The position numbers were made by a program, and so were the translations under genes. A stretch of DNA of 64,000 nucleotides from Aeromonas bestiarum (GTDB taxonomy: Bacteria; Pseudomonadota; Gammaproteobacteria; Enterobacterales; Aeromonadaceae), in contig NZ_CDDA01000037.1 of assembly GCF_000819745.1 (NCBI RefSeq), positions 1-64,000 on the forward strand. The letters are read 5' to 3'. Below are positions 8,483 to 18,532 of this stretch, in pieces (position 1 is the first letter of the stretch; the number at the start of each line of letters is the position of its first letter). The notes below the pieces were generated by a model. The model saw only the letters and a list, made by a program, of their open reading frames with translations, did not search any database and was not told where the DNA came from.

Positions 8483-8935
8483 TCAGCCGAGCCGTTTTTC
8501 CAGCAGCAGGCGATCCTCGCCCGGGCCGAAATAGTCGCGCTCCTCGGCCAGTTGCTGATAACCGAGTCGAAAGTAGAGGCGCTGGGCCGGATTGGCGGGA
8601 TCCACCGTCAGTTTGATCCGATCGATCTCCAGTTTCAGCAGTCCCTGCTCCACCTGCAGCATCATGCGTTCGGCCAGGCCGAAGCCGCGCGCCTCGGGCA
8701 ACACAGCCAGGGAGAGCAGCCAGCCCTGCGACCGATCCTGTCCCAGCCCGCCCAGGGCATAGCCCAGCAGTTTGCCGTCCAGCTCGGCCACCAGCAGCAG
8801 ATCGGGCCAGAGATCCATGGCCTGACGGAAGAAGAAACCGGGGTAGACATCCTCCCCGAAGACGTCGACGTCTATCTGCCAGATGGCGTGCATGTCGGCG
8901 TGGCGGGCCACTCTCAAAACGGGGGGCTGATGCAT
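8483..8935 (-). CDS. GNAT-family N-acetyltransferase
   Basis: Acetyltransferase of about 150 aa with the GNAT fold: the acetyl-CoA-binding region LSLAVLPEARGFGLAERMM (motif A, with the R-x-x-G-x-A pattern partly degenerate as RGFGLA) and the C-terminal NPAQRLYFRLGYQ strand typical of RimI-like members. Start chosen at 8935, where AGGAG lies 5 nt upstream, rather than the ATG at 8950. Substrate is unknown; neighbours give no clue. Confidence 0.75.
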   Translation of the reverse strand: MHQPPVLRVARHADMHAIWQIDVDVFGEDVYPGFFFRQAMDLWPDLLLVAELDGKLLGYALGGLGQDRSQGWLLSLAVLPEARGFGLAERMMLQVEQGLLKLEIDRIKLTVDPANPAQRLYFRLGYQQLAEERDYFGPGEDRLLLEKRLG

Positions 8936-9059
8936 CCGGGCTCCTGTCATTGCGTGCGTGCTGCCGTGCGGCAGTCAAAAAGGAGTCACAGGTTAGTGGG
9001 CCATCCGGGCTGATGCAAGCGGGTCTGGTGATGGGGGCGGGCGTCGCAGCTTGCCCGGT

Positions 9060-9464
9060 TCAGGGCGGCAGGGGCCGGTTGCTGGGCAATCTGGGGGCCT
9101 TGCGGCGGCTGTCCAGCAGGTGGCGCAGGGCGAGCCAGGGGTGATGCCACAGCATGCGCGGGCCGCTCCACTTCATGATCAGCTGGATCTGTTTGCGCAT
9201 GGCCGGGGCGTAGCAGTGGATGTTGCAGTTGGCACAGGTGGGTTTGTGGCCGTGGCCATAGCGGCAGCGCCGCAGGCGCTGGTGGGCGAAGGCTTGCAAC
9301 TGCTGGCAGTGGCGGCAGGCGGGATCCTGATGATGGTGGTCGCAGTAGAGGCGGATCATGGCGCTGACCGTCTGCTGCTCCCGCTTGAGCCTGGGGTGCT
9401 CGGGTGCCTTGCGGGCACGGACCTGGCGCACGGGATCGGGGTGATGGGTTTTCATGGGAGTCAT
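9060..9464 (-). CDS. ygbA: YgbA-like nitrous-oxide-stimulated promoter family protein
   Basis: Small Cys/His-rich protein of about 134 aa (131 if the second ATG at 9455 is used). It matches the YgbA_NO family by its ordered cysteines (LYCDHHHQDPACRHC, then RCRYG, then KPTCANCNIHCY) and the PAMRKQIQ motif that follows. In enterobacteria ygbA is induced by nitric oxide through NsrR; the protein may carry a metal or Fe-S site, but its biochemistry is poorly known. An FNR-like site lies 26 bp upstream of the start. The longer open frame upstream overlaps a terminator and is not supported. Confidence 0.8.
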   Translation of the reverse strand: MTPMKTHHPDPVRQVRARKAPEHPRLKREQQTVSAMIRLYCDHHHQDPACRHCQQLQAFAHQRLRRCRYGHGHKPTCANCNIHCYAPAMRKQIQLIMKWSGPRMLWHHPWLALRHLLDSRRKAPRLPSNRPLPP

Positions 9465-9489
9465 TGTCCTGACCTGCCCCGGCGGGGTC

Positions 9490-9503
9490 TTGATACAGGT
9501 CAA
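9490..9503 (-). promoter_or_regulatory. FNR/CRP-family site upstream of ygbA
   Basis: TTGATACAGGTCAA matches the FNR consensus TTGAT-N4-ATCAA at 9 of 10 positions. It is centred about 32 bp upstream of the first ATG of ygbA. FNR or a DNR/NNR-type nitric-oxide regulator could use it. Confidence 0.5.
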
Positions 9504-9513
9504 GCCGGCGGGC

Positions 9514-9543
9514 AAAAAAACAGGGCCCGCGGGCCCTGTTTCA
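9514..9543 (-). terminator. Terminator of the M24 aminopeptidase gene
   Basis: Palindromic stem ACAGGGCCCG / CGGGCCCTGT is followed on the minus strand by a run of T, directly after the stop codon of the aminopeptidase gene. Confidence 0.85.
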
Positions 9544-9567
9544 TCAGACAATTCTGCTTGTCTGCGA

Positions 9568-11370
9568 TTAGATGAGGCTGGTTGCCTGTTCCAGCCAGGC
9601 GAGATCCTCACCCTCCAGCAGCGGGCTCAGGCGGCGGAACACCTCGACATGGTATTCGTTGATCCAGCGGAACTCGGCCGGGCTCAGCAGGCTGCGCTCG
9701 ATGAGGCGGGTATCGAACGGCACGTAAGTCAGCCGCTCGAAGCCCAGCATCGGCAGCTCGCCGATCTGCTCCTGCTCGGTCACCACCACCAGGTTCTCGC
9801 AGCGGATACCGAACGCATCTTCCCGGTAGTAACCCGGCTCGTTGGAGAGCACCATGCCCGGCTGCAGGGCCACCAGGCTGCCCTTGGGGGCGATGCGCTG
9901 CGGGCCTTCGTGCACGCTCAGGAAGTGGCCGACCCCGTGGCCTGTGCCGTGGTCATAGTTGTAACCGGCCTGCCACAGCGGCATGCGGGCCAGCACGTCG
10001 AGCTGGATGCCGGCGGTGCCGCGCGGGAAGCGGGCCTGATCCAGCGCGATATGACCCTGCAGCACCCGGGTGAACATGGCCTTGTGCTCGTCGGTCAGCT
10101 CACCCACCTTGACGGTGCGGGTGATGTCGGTGGTGCCGTCCAGATACTGGGCGCCGGAGTCCACCAGATAGATGCTGTCCTGACCGAAGGCGCGCGGTGT
10201 GCCGTTGGTGTGACGGTAGTGGCACATGGCGGCGTTGGGGCCCAGTGCCGAGATGGTATCGAAGCTCGGCTCGACGTAGTGCTCCTGCTCGTGGCGGAAG
10301 GCTTCCAGCTGGTCGGCCAGGGTGCCTTCGTCCACCCCTTCAAACTCGCCGGCGGCGATCAGCCGATCCAGCCAGGCGAGGAAGCGGGTGACGGCGACGC
10401 CATCGCGCAGGTGGGCACGCTGCATGCCGGCCAGCTCAACGGCGTTCTTGCACGCCTTCGGCAGCATGGTCGGATCCTGACCCGCCACCAAGATGGCACC
10501 CGCCTCTTCCATGATGAGCTGGGTCCAGGCGTTGGCCGTGTTGGGGTCAGCCAGCACTTTTTGCTGGTCTTCCCCTATGCGTTGCAGCACGTCACCCAGC
10601 TTGTCGATGGGGTAGACGGAGACATCTTGCCCCACGTGCTGGCTGAAGGCGAAGCAGTCGATCTTGTCGGTGTCGACGAAGAAATCCATGCTGGTGTTGG
10701 CGTAGAGCACGGCAAAGCCCAATACCACCGGCAGCCGATCCACGTCGCGACCACGCAGGTTGAGCAGCCAGTTGATGGGCTCGGCCTGGGTCAGCAGCAC
10801 CGCATCCAGCCCGCGTTTGCGCAGATCGCTGGCCAGCAGTTCACGCTTGGCCTGGCTCGACTGGCCAGCCAGTTCCTCGCTGTAGAGGATGACCGGGGTC
10901 TTGGTGGGGGCGGGGCGATCGCTCCAGTGCAGGTCTATGGGGTTCTGCTCCACGCGTACCAGCTCTATGCCGCGCTCGGTCAGCAGGGCCCTGGCGTTTT
11001 GATACCAGGCCAGGCTGTGCAGGCGGGCGTCGAAGCCGACCCGGGAGCCGGACGGCAGCTGATCCGCCAGCCACTGGACGTGGGGATCTTCGTTCAGATG
11101 GAGAAACTCAAACAGCTCGGCCGGTGCCTGCATGCGGGCCTGCACCGTGTAACGACCGTCGATGAACAGGGCCGCCCGCTGCGCCATTATGATGGCGAGC
11201 CCGGCGGAGCCGTTGAAACCCGTGATCCAGTCCAGACGCTCGGCGTAGGCGGGGATGTACTCGCCCAGGTGCTCGTCATCGTGGGGGACTATTAAGGCGT
11301 CCAGCTCTTGTGTGGCCAGTGTGGCCCTGACCTGGGCGACGCGGGTTTCAATAATCTCGAAATGATTCAT
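9568..11370 (-). CDS. M24B family Xaa-Pro aminopeptidase
   Basis: Cytoplasmic metallopeptidase of 600 aa that removes N-terminal residues preceding proline. Two creatinase N-like domains (about 1-300) precede the pita-bread catalytic domain (about 310-530) and a C-terminal M24 extension. Dinuclear-metal ligands are visible: Asp in LVDSGAQYLDGTTD (two), His in GTGHGVGH, Glu in LSNEPGYY and a further Glu in IRCENLVVV. It is larger than the classical PepP (about 440 aa) and resembles the eukaryotic-type XPNPEP1 form. It follows a GntR regulator by 33 bp, so the two are probably co-transcribed. Confidence 0.92.
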   Translation of the reverse strand: MNHFEIIETRVAQVRATLATQELDALIVPHDDEHLGEYIPAYAERLDWITGFNGSAGLAIIMAQRAALFIDGRYTVQARMQAPAELFEFLHLNEDPHVQWLADQLPSGSRVGFDARLHSLAWYQNARALLTERGIELVRVEQNPIDLHWSDRPAPTKTPVILYSEELAGQSSQAKRELLASDLRKRGLDAVLLTQAEPINWLLNLRGRDVDRLPVVLGFAVLYANTSMDFFVDTDKIDCFAFSQHVGQDVSVYPIDKLGDVLQRIGEDQQKVLADPNTANAWTQLIMEEAGAILVAGQDPTMLPKACKNAVELAGMQRAHLRDGVAVTRFLAWLDRLIAAGEFEGVDEGTLADQLEAFRHEQEHYVEPSFDTISALGPNAAMCHYRHTNGTPRAFGQDSIYLVDSGAQYLDGTTDITRTVKVGELTDEHKAMFTRVLQGHIALDQARFPRGTAGIQLDVLARMPLWQAGYNYDHGTGHGVGHFLSVHEGPQRIAPKGSLVALQPGMVLSNEPGYYREDAFGIRCENLVVVTEQEQIGELPMLGFERLTYVPFDTRLIERSLLSPAEFRWINEYHVEVFRRLSPLLEGEDLAWLEQATSLI

Positions 11371-11403
11371 GTCGTTAATGCCAGATTGTTGTGATGTGAG
11401 TGT

Positions 11404-12069
11404 TCATTGGTGGTGGCCGCTGTCCAGGATCCGCTTGACTGACTGGCCAGCCGCCTCGATATGTTGCTTGAGCAGCACCACGGCCTCGTGTTTGCGACGG
11501 GCGCGGCACAGTTCCAGCAATTGGGCGTGTTCACGCTCGGCCTTGTCCACTCCGTCGCTGGCAAACAGCAGCTCGAAGCGCACATAGCGGTCACAGCTCA
11601 GATTGATCTGGGCGATCAGCTCCAGCGCCTGGGGGCGGCCGGCAGCCTGATAGAGGGTGGCGTGAAAACTGTGGTTCAATTCGGCCCAGTGTTCGATCTG
11701 GGTGCCTGACTCGAGCGCCTGATCAAACTGGGCGAGGATGGCCTGTGCCTTGACGAAGGTCTCCTCCGTCATCATATCCACGGCGTGAAACAGGGTATCG
11801 GCTTCCAGCAGGGCTCGCAAATAAAAGAGCTCCTCGATGGCCGAGGCGTCCAGCATGGTGACCACGGCGCCGCGGTGGGCCTCGAACTTCACCAGCCCCT
11901 GGGCCTCCAGTTGCATCAGGGCTTCGCGCACCGGAATGCGGCTCACCGCCAGCTCCTTGGCGATGGCATCCTGACGCAGGGGGGCGCCGGCGGGGAATTC
12001 GCCACGCAGGATCCGGCCACGGAGATTTTCCATCACCATCTGGGTTCGGGTCTTGTAGGGTGGGGTCAT
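11404..12069 (-). CDS. GntR-family regulator, FCD (FadR C-terminal) subfamily
   Basis: Transcriptional regulator of 221 aa: winged HTH of the GntR type (about 10-70, with LAVSRIPVREALMQLEAQGL) and an all-helical FCD ligand domain (about 80-210, with metal-coordinating Asp/His positions such as LNHSFH). The gene is 33 bp upstream of the aminopeptidase gene on the same strand and probably regulates that operon. Ligand unknown. Confidence 0.85.
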   Translation of the reverse strand: MTPPYKTRTQMVMENLRGRILRGEFPAGAPLRQDAIAKELAVSRIPVREALMQLEAQGLVKFEAHRGAVVTMLDASAIEELFYLRALLEADTLFHAVDMMTEETFVKAQAILAQFDQALESGTQIEHWAELNHSFHATLYQAAGRPQALELIAQINLSCDRYVRFELLFASDGVDKAEREHAQLLELCRARRKHEAVVLLKQHIEAAGQSVKRILDSGHHQ

Positions 12070-12098
12070 GGTCGGGTCACAGGGGATTCGTTACAAAA

Positions 12099-12112
12099 TT
12101 GTATATTGTATA
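12099..12112 (-). promoter_or_regulatory. Tandem TTGTATA repeat upstream of the GntR gene (candidate operator)
   Basis: TTGTATATTGTATA, two head-to-tail heptamers, lies about 30 bp upstream of the GntR start codon. FCD-type GntR proteins commonly bind TTGTATACAA-like sites, so autoregulation is plausible; this was not tested. Confidence 0.35.
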
Positions 12113-12185
12113 AAGTTGGGCTGAATCTAACGCGCAACCGCCCACAAGGCAAGGTTTGGCGGGGATCAAACGCCGTCCTCTGGTT

Positions 12186-12218
12186 AAAAAAATACCGGTC
12201 AGCAGGGCTGACCGGTAT
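12186..12218 (-). terminator. Terminator of pckA
   Basis: Perfect 12-bp stem ATACCGGTCAGC / GCTGACCGGTAT with a 3-nt loop, followed on the minus strand by T7, just beyond the pckA stop codon. Confidence 0.88.
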
Positions 12219-12247
12219 GGATGTCGGCAAGAGAAGGGAGGCTGGTG

Positions 12248-13873
12248 TTACAGCTGCGGACCCGCAGCAACCAGGCGCTTGCCCTCTTCGTTGTCGGTGA
12301 AGCGCTCGAAGTTCTTGATGAAGCGCTGGGCCAGATCCTGGGCCTTGGCATCCCACTCGGCCTTGTTGGCGTAAGTGTCGCGCGGGTCGAGGATCGCCGG
12401 GTTCACGTCGTGCAGCGCGGTCGGCACTTCCAGATTGAAGATCGGCAGCACCTTGGTCTCGGCCTTCTCGATGGAACCGTCCAGGATGGCGTCTATGATG
12501 GCGCGGGTATCCTTGATGGAGATGCGCTTGCCGGTGCCGTTCCAGCCGGTGTTGACCAGGTAGGCTTCCGCGCCGGCCACTTCCATCCGTTTCACCAGCT
12601 CCTGACCGTACTTGGTCGGGTGCAGGCTGAGGAAGGCCGCACCGAAGCAGGAGGAGAAGGTCGGGGTCGGTTCTGTGATGCCACGCTCGGTACCGGCCAG
12701 TTTGGCGGTGAAGCCGGACAGGAAGTGGTACTTGGTCTGCTCCTTGGTCAGCTTGGAGACAGGGGGCAGCACGCCGAAGGCATCGGCGGTCAGGAAGATC
12801 ACCTTGTTGGCATGACCCGCCTTGGAGACCGGCTTGACGATGTTCTCGATGTGATAGATGGGGTAGGAGACACGGGTGTTCTCGGTCTTGGAGCCATCAT
12901 CGAAGTCGATGGTTCCATCGGCGGCAACGGTCACGTTCTCCAGCAGCGCATCGCGACGGATGGCGTTGAAGATGTCCGGCTCGGCTTCCTTGGAGAGCTT
13001 GATGGTCTTGGCGTAGCAACCCCCTTCGAAGTTGAACACGCCGTCGTCGTCCCAGCCGTGCTCGTCATCGCCGATCAGCTGACGCTTGGGATCGGTGGAG
13101 AGCGTGGTCTTGCCGGTGCCGGAGAGGCCGAAGAAGATGGCCACGTCGCCGTCCTGACCCACGTTGGCGGAGCAGTGCATGGAGGCAATGCCGCGCAGGG
13201 GCAGGAAGTAGTTCATCATGGAGAACATCCCCTTCTTCATCTCGCCACCGTACCAGGTGCCGCCGATGAGCTGGATCTTCTCGGTCAGGTTGAAGGCGAC
13301 GAAGTTCTCGGAGTTGAGACCCTGCTCCTTCCAGTTCGGGTTGGTGCACTTGGCACCGTTCATCACCACGAAGTCAGGTTTGAAGGCTTTCAGCTCTTCA
13401 TCGCTCGGGCGAATGAACATGTTCTTGACGAAGTGAGCCTGCCAGGCCACCTCTGTGATGACGCGCACGGCCAGGCGGGTATCCGGGTTGGCACCGCAGA
13501 AGCCGTCAACCACAAACAGGCGCTTGCCCGAGAGCTGTTTGGTCACCAGGGATTTCAGATGTGACCACACTTCCGGGGTAATAGCTTTGTTATCGTTTTT
13601 ACCCTGGTCAGACCACCACACAGTATTCTGGGTAGTAGCGTCTTTGACGATATATTTATCTTTCGGGGAGCGGCCGGTGAAGATGCCGGTGTTTACGTTG
13701 ACGGCGCCCAGCTCGGTCACCACGCCGCGCTCGAACCCTTCCAGGTCAGAACGTGTCTCTTCCGCGAAAAGCTGATCGTAAGAGGGGTTGCGAACGATTT
13801 CTTGGCTGTTTTTGATACCGTACTGGTCCAGTCCTAATTGTTGGGCCAGGGTGGGTTCTGCCACGATTGTCAT
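12248..13873 (-). CDS. pckA: Phosphoenolpyruvate carboxykinase (ATP)
   Basis: First committed enzyme of gluconeogenesis: converts oxaloacetate and ATP to phosphoenolpyruvate, ADP and CO2 in the cytoplasm. The 541-aa product is the normal length. The P-loop kinase-1a motif [11 protein letters not shown], the upstream [12 protein letters not shown] segment (substrate and metal binding) and the [14 protein letters not shown] metal motif are all present. The gene stands alone, with its own terminator. ppc, the opposing anaplerotic enzyme, is 27 kb away in the same window. Confidence 0.97.
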   Translation of the reverse strand: MTIVAEPTLAQQLGLDQYGIKNSQEIVRNPSYDQLFAEETRSDLEGFERGVVTELGAVNVNTGIFTGRSPKDKYIVKDATTQNTVWWSDQGKNDNKAITPEVWSHLKSLVTKQLSGKRLFVVDGFCGANPDTRLAVRVITEVAWQAHFVKNMFIRPSDEELKAFKPDFVVMNGAKCTNPNWKEQGLNSENFVAFNLTEKIQLIGGTWYGGEMKKGMFSMMNYFLPLRGIASMHCSANVGQDGDVAIFFGLSGTGKTTLSTDPKRQLIGDDEHGWDDDGVFNFEGGCYAKTIKLSKEAEPDIFNAIRRDALLENVTVAADGTIDFDDGSKTENTRVSYPIYHIENIVKPVSKAGHANKVIFLTADAFGVLPPVSKLTKEQTKYHFLSGFTAKLAGTERGITEPTPTFSSCFGAAFLSLHPTKYGQELVKRMEVAGAEAYLVNTGWNGTGKRISIKDTRAIIDAILDGSIEKAETKVLPIFNLEVPTALHDVNPAILDPRDTYANKAEWDAKAQDLAQRFIKNFERFTDNEEGKRLVAAGPQL

Positions 13874-13997
13874 TGTATTCTCCTGGGTTCAGAGGTTTGT
13901 AGGGTTCTATCTGGCGTTCATCCTATCACTTAGGTGGTAGAGTTTAGCGATCGCCATCAAACTTTATAAAATAGGGTATTTTTTTGTTATTTAAGTT

Positions 13998-14020
13998 AAA
14001 GGCGGGTTTTGCCCGCCTTC
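13998..14020 (-). terminator. Stem-loop downstream of hslO
   Basis: GGCGGG-TTTT-GCCCGCC forms a compact stem just after the hslO stop; on the minus strand it is followed by TTTAACTT, a weak T tract. Confidence 0.6.
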
Positions 14021-14022
14021 AA

Positions 14023-14910
14023 TTAGTGTAACTTGTTTGCATCATTATCGGGAGCCCTGCTGAACAGGGTTTCGACGTCGATCCCATCGAATTGGTACTG
14101 GGCGCCGCAATAATCACAATGCATGTCGATCTTGCCGAGCTCCTGCACCATCTCCATGACTTCTTCCTTTTCTATCTGCAGCAGGGCCCCTTCGCAGCGT
14201 GCGCGGGAGCAGGTGCAGCGGAACTCGACCGCCTGCGGATCGAACACCCGCACCTTGTCCTGGTGGTAGAGGCGGTAGAGGATCTCTTCCGCTTCCAGGC
14301 CGAACAGCTCTTCATCCTTGATGGTGGCGGTGAGCTGGGTCAGGTGATCGAAATCTGCGCTGTGATCCTCGCTCTGGGCGGGCAGCGCCTGCAGCAGTAT
14401 ACCGGCGGCGCGGGGCTCACCCTGGTGGTAGCCGGTACGGATCCACAGCTTGGTGGCCAGCTGTTCAGACTGGGCGAAGTAGTGCTCCAGGCAGCCTGCC
14501 AGGGTGTCGGCGTCCAGCGCTATGATGCCCTGGTAGCGCTCGCCCTGCTCCGGGGTGATGGTGATGATCAGCTGACCTTCACCGATCAGGCTCTGCAGCT
14601 TGCCATCACTCGGCAGCTCGCCCTCAAAACGGGCCACGCCGCGCAGTTGCTGGTTGTTGTCACCGTTGATGACGGCGAGGCGCACCGGGCCATCGCCCTG
14701 CAACTGCACTGTGATGGAGCCTTCAAACTTGAGGGTGGCGGTCAGCAGGCTGGTGGCAACCAGCAGCTCACCCAGGAGTTTTTGCACCTGCACCGGGTAG
14801 TTCTGGGCTTCCACCACGTGGCGGTAGGTATGGTCCAGCTGGACCAGCTCACCCCGGACTTCGTACTCTTCAAACAGATAGCGATACAGGAGATCTTGGT
14901 TACTCATCAT
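14023..14910 (-). CDS. hslO: Redox-regulated chaperone Hsp33
   Basis: Cytoplasmic holdase chaperone activated by oxidative unfolding of its C-terminal zinc domain. The 295-aa product has the Hsp33 N-terminal fold (1-180) and the four zinc-binding cysteines arranged as CTC (about residue 236) and CDYC (about residue 269). It follows hslR on the same strand by 105 bp, the same order as in E. coli, where both are heat-shock genes. ATG codons at 14910 and 14907 are both usable. Confidence 0.95.
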   Translation of the reverse strand: MMSNQDLLYRYLFEEYEVRGELVQLDHTYRHVVEAQNYPVQVQKLLGELLVATSLLTATLKFEGSITVQLQGDGPVRLAVINGDNNQQLRGVARFEGELPSDGKLQSLIGEGQLIITITPEQGERYQGIIALDADTLAGCLEHYFAQSEQLATKLWIRTGYHQGEPRAAGILLQALPAQSEDHSADFDHLTQLTATIKDEELFGLEAEEILYRLYHQDKVRVFDPQAVEFRCTCSRARCEGALLQIEKEEVMEMVQELGKIDMHCDYCGAQYQFDGIDVETLFSRAPDNDANKLH

Positions 14911-15015
14911 GCATTCCTGGGTTCTTAGGTGAGGTAAATAGATAAAAACATTATTAAACAGGTGGTTAGGAACTAATCCCGTTTCCTGTCGTCATAAAAG
15001 GGCCACGTTGGCGAG

Positions 15016-15414
15016 TCAGTATTGCTTGACCTTGATCAGCTGGCGCCGCTCCTGCTTGTCGGGACGACGCTCGGGGCTCGGGGCAAACTGGCTGTTGAAG
15101 CGGCGCGCCTCGCTGTTCTCGGCCCGTTTTTTCAGGCTGGCCTCCGTCTCTTCATAGAGCAGCTGGGCCAGCGGGGCGGACTTGCGCTGTTCGCTCACTT
15201 GCAGCACCCGCACCTCCCGTTCGTCCTGGCCTTGCCAGACACGGATGAGGGCACCGGCTTCGACGGCCTTGCCCGGCTTGCTGCGCTGGCCGTTGTAGTG
15301 CACCTTGCCCCCTTCAATCTGCTCGCGGGCCAGGCTGCGGGTCTTGTAAAAACGCGCCGCCCACAACCATTTGTCGAGGCGGACCTGGGTTGTGGTTTCT
15401 GCGGGATTCGGCAT
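15016..15414 (-). CDS. hslR: Ribosome-associated heat-shock protein Hsp15
   Basis: S4-domain RNA-binding protein of 132 aa that binds free 50S subunits carrying nascent peptidyl-tRNA. The S4 motif starts at about residue 13 (VRLDKWLWAARFYKTRSLA) and the basic C-terminal tail is rich in Arg/Lys. The start at 15414 was chosen because the frame upstream overlaps exeC and its promoter region and has no domain content. Paired with hslO, as in E. coli. Confidence 0.93.
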   Translation of the reverse strand: MPNPAETTTQVRLDKWLWAARFYKTRSLAREQIEGGKVHYNGQRSKPGKAVEAGALIRVWQGQDEREVRVLQVSEQRKSAPLAQLLYEETEASLKKRAENSEARRFNSQFAPSPERRPDKQERRQLIKVKQY

Positions 15415-15604
15415 GAATCGACTCCGGGATGGCTGAAAGGGGAGCCTGATTATACCAGAGGCAGGCCTCGGGATAGAAACGGGGGGGCTTATGGTGTGAC
15501 GGAATGTCAATTTTCGCAGCTTCATCCCATCCGGTCGGTTGTCTCTGGGTCCATTGCCGTACACAATAGCCAACCGATTTGGATGCCAGAATATATTGAT
15601 AAAC

Positions 15605-16477
15605 ATGACGCTACCGTTCAGGGATGACTTGTTGAGCTCCCTTCTGGCCCGTTGCAAAACCGTGCCGCTCTCCCGTTTCAGCCAGCCCCTGTTCTGGCTT
15701 CTGCTGCTGTTGCTGGCCCACCAGTGCGCCGGTCTCACCTGGCGTCTGCTGGATCTCGGCAGCCAGCAGGCCAGCCAACCCTGGCAACCGGCCATGGTCG
15801 CCAGTCAGGGCCAAGGCTCGGCCCGGCTCGATCTCAGCGGCATCAGCCGGCTGTCGCTGTTCGGCAAGGCGAAGCAACAGGCCCAGGCGGCCGATGCTGT
15901 CGCAGCCGATGCCCCCAAGACTCAGCTCAACGCCCAGCTCAACGGTGTGCTGGCGAGTTCAGATCCGGCCAAATCCATCGCCATCATCGCCCACAACGGC
16001 GTGCAGAACTCCTATGGTATCGGTGATTTCATCGATGGCACCCAGGCCAAGATCCGTCAGGTGTTCGCCGATCGCGTCATCATAGAGCGGGATGCGCGGG
16101 ACGAGACCCTGATGCTGGACGGGGAAGAGTACGGCAAGCCGTTGCCCAAACCGGGCAATCAGGATGGCAAGCTCTCCTCGGTGCGCAGCGAACTGCTGGG
16201 CAACCCCGGCAAGATCACCGATTACCTCAATATTTCCCCGGTGCGGGTAGATGGCCGCATGGTCGGCTATCGCCTCAATCCGGGCAGCAATCCAGAACTG
16301 TTCAATCAACTCGGTCTGGTCGCCAACGACATGGCGGTCAGCATCAATGGCCTGGATTTGCGGGATAACGCTCAGGCCATGCAGGCAATGCAGCAGGTGG
16401 CTGGCGCCACGGAAATGACCGTCACCGTCGAGCGGCAAGGACAGCTCTACGACGTTTATGTCGGCTTGTCAGAATAA
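15605..16477 (+). CDS. exeC: Type II secretion inner-membrane protein ExeC (GspC)
   Basis: First gene of the exe operon, 290 aa. Bitopic inner-membrane protein: cytoplasmic N-terminus, one transmembrane segment (about 27-45, FWLLLLLLAHQ), a periplasmic HR domain (about 95-175) that contacts the secretin N0 domain, and a C-terminal PDZ domain (about 200-290). The ATG at 15605 fits the length of GspC; the frame extends to 15539 without a signal. exeD starts 21 bp downstream. Confidence 0.93.
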   Translation: MTLPFRDDLLSSLLARCKTVPLSRFSQPLFWLLLLLLAHQCAGLTWRLLDLGSQQASQPWQPAMVASQGQGSARLDLSGISRLSLFGKAKQQAQAADAVAADAPKTQLNAQLNGVLASSDPAKSIAIIAHNGVQNSYGIGDFIDGTQAKIRQVFADRVIIERDARDETLMLDGEEYGKPLPKPGNQDGKLSSVRSELLGNPGKITDYLNISPVRVDGRMVGYRLNPGSNPELFNQLGLVANDMAVSINGLDLRDNAQAMQAMQQVAGATEMTVTVERQGQLYDVYVGLSE

Positions 16478-16498
16478 TGATTTGGAGTAGCACCAAGA

Positions 16499-18532
16499 AT
16501 GATAAATAAAGGGAAGGGCTGGCGTCTGGCCACGGTTGCGGCGGCGCTGATGATGGCGGGCTCCGCCTGGGCCACCGAGTATTCTGCCAGCTTCAAGAAT
16601 GCCGACATCGAAGAGTTCATCAACACGGTCGGCAAGAACCTGAGCAAGACCATCATCATAGAGCCTTCGGTGCGCGGCAAGATCAACGTCCGCAGTTACG
16701 ACCTGCTCAACGAGGAGCAGTACTACCAGTTCTTCCTGAGCGTGCTCGACGTCTATGGCTTCGCCGTGGTGCCCATGGATAACGGTGTGCTCAAGGTGGT
16801 GCGCTCCAAGGACGCCAAGACCTCGGCCATCCCGGTGGTGGATGAGACCAACCCGGGGATAGGCGACGAGATGGTGACCCGGGTGGTACCTGTGCGCAAC
16901 GTCTCGGTGCGCGAACTGGCGCCCCTGCTGCGTCAGCTCAATGACAACGCCGGTGGCGGCAACGTGGTCCATTACGATCCCTCCAACGTGCTGCTCATCA
17001 CGGGCCGTGCCGCCGTGGTCAACCGTCTGGTGGAAGTGGTTCGCCGGGTCGACAAGGCGGGCGATCAGGAAGTGGACATCATCAAGCTGAAATATGCCTC
17101 CGCCGGCGAGATGGTGCGTCTGGTGACCAACCTCAACAAGGATGGCAACAGTCAGGGCGGCAACACCTCCCTGCTGCTGGCCCCCAAGGTGGTGGCCGAC
17201 GAGCGCACCAACTCTGTGGTGGTCAGTGGTGAACCCAAGGCGCGGGCCCGCATCATACAGATGGTGCGCCAGCTCGACCGGGATCTGCAGAGCCAGGGCA
17301 ACACCCGGGTCTTCTACCTGAAATATGGCAAGGCCAAGGACATGGTGGAGGTGCTCAAGGGCGTCAGCTCCAGCATAGAAGCAGACAAGAAGGGCGGCGG
17401 CACCACTACGACCGGTGGCGGCGCCAGCATAGGGGGTGGCAAGCTGGCCATCTCCGCCGACGAGACCACCAATGCCCTGGTCATCACGGCCCAGCCGGAT
17501 GTGATGGCCGAGCTGGAGCAGGTGGTCGCCAAGCTGGATATCCGCCGTGCCCAGGTACTGGTTGAGGCGATCATAGTCGAGATCGCCGACGGCGACGGCC
17601 TCAACCTCGGCGTGCAGTGGGCCAATACCAACGGCGGCGGCACCCAGTTTACCGATACCAACCTGCCCATCGGCTCGGTGGCCATCGCCGCCAAGGATTA
17701 CAAGGACAACGGCAATACCGACTCGCTGTCCAAGCTGGCCGGTGGTTTCAACGGCATGGCGGCCGGTTTCTACCATGGCAACTGGGCCGCGCTGGTGACG
17801 GCACTGTCGACCAATACCAAGAGCGATATTCTCTCCACCCCGAGTATCGTCACCATGGACAACAAGGAAGCCTCCTTCAACGTCGGTCAGGAAGTGCCGG
17901 TGCAGAGCGGCTCCCAGAGCTCGACCACCAGCGATCAGGTGTTCAACACCATAGAGCGCAAGACGGTGGGCACCAAGCTGGTGGTGACGCCACAGATCAA
18001 CGAAGGGGACTCAGTGCTGCTCAATATCGAGCAGGAGGTCTCCAGCGTGGCGCAGAAACAGGCGACCGGGACTGCCGATCTGGGCCCCACCTTCGATACC
18101 CGCACCATCAAGAACGCCGTGCTGGTGAAGAGTGGCGAGACTGTGGTGCTGGGTGGCCTGATGGATGAGCAGAATCAGGAGAAGGTCTCCAAGGTGCCAT
18201 TGCTGGGCGACATACCCGTGCTCGGCTACCTGTTCCGCTCCACCACCAACACTACCTCCAAGCGCAACCTGATGGTCTTTATCCGGCCCACCATATTGCG
18301 GGATGCCAACGTCTACTCAGGCATCTCCAGCAACAAGTACACCATGTTCCGGGCCGAACAGATCGAGGCTGCCGCTCAGGAAAACTACCTCACCTCGCCC
18401 AAACGCCAGGTGCTGCCTGAATATGGCCAGGATGTGGCCCAGTCGCCCGAGGTACAGAAGCAGATCGAGCTGATGAAGGCGCGCCAGCAGGCGACGGCCG
18501 ACGGAGTGCAGCCGTTCGTGGGTAACAAGTAA
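16499..18532 (+). CDS. exeD: Type II secretion secretin ExeD (GspD)
   Basis: Outer-membrane secretin, 677 aa, forming the multimeric exit channel for folded exoproteins. Signal peptide (about 1-25, ending SAWA), N0-N3 periplasmic ring domains (about 26-330, including a Gly/Thr-rich loop in N3) and the secretin core (about 350-610, with [14 protein letters not shown] near the C-terminal gate). A C-terminal S-domain-like tail follows. SD TTGGAG precedes the ATG. Its stop codon overlaps the exeE start (TAATG), indicating translational coupling. Confidence 0.96.
   Translation: MINKGKGWRLATVAAALMMAGSAWATEYSASFKNADIEEFINTVGKNLSKTIIIEPSVRGKINVRSYDLLNEEQYYQFFLSVLDVYGFAVVPMDNGVLKVVRSKDAKTSAIPVVDETNPGIGDEMVTRVVPVRNVSVRELAPLLRQLNDNAGGGNVVHYDPSNVLLITGRAAVVNRLVEVVRRVDKAGDQEVDIIKLKYASAGEMVRLVTNLNKDGNSQGGNTSLLLAPKVVADERTNSVVVSGEPKARARIIQMVRQLDRDLQSQGNTRVFYLKYGKAKDMVEVLKGVSSSIEADKKGGGTTTTGGGASIGGGKLAISADETTNALVITAQPDVMAELEQVVAKLDIRRAQVLVEAIIVEIADGDGLNLGVQWANTNGGGTQFTDTNLPIGSVAIAAKDYKDNGNTDSLSKLAGGFNGMAAGFYHGNWAALVTALSTNTKSDILSTPSIVTMDNKEASFNVGQEVPVQSGSQSSTTSDQVFNTIERKTVGTKLVVTPQINEGDSVLLNIEQEVSSVAQKQATGTADLGPTFDTRTIKNAVLVKSGETVVLGGLMDEQNQEKVSKVPLLGDIPVLGYLFRSTTNTTSKRNLMVFIRPTILRDANVYSGISSNKYTMFRAEQIEAAAQENYLTSPKRQVLPEYGQDVAQSPEVQKQIELMKARQQATADGVQPFVGNK

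Noticed and set aside
9454-11295. 613-codon plus-strand frame over the M24 aminopeptidase
   Set aside because: Antisense shadow; the peptidase has all metal ligands.
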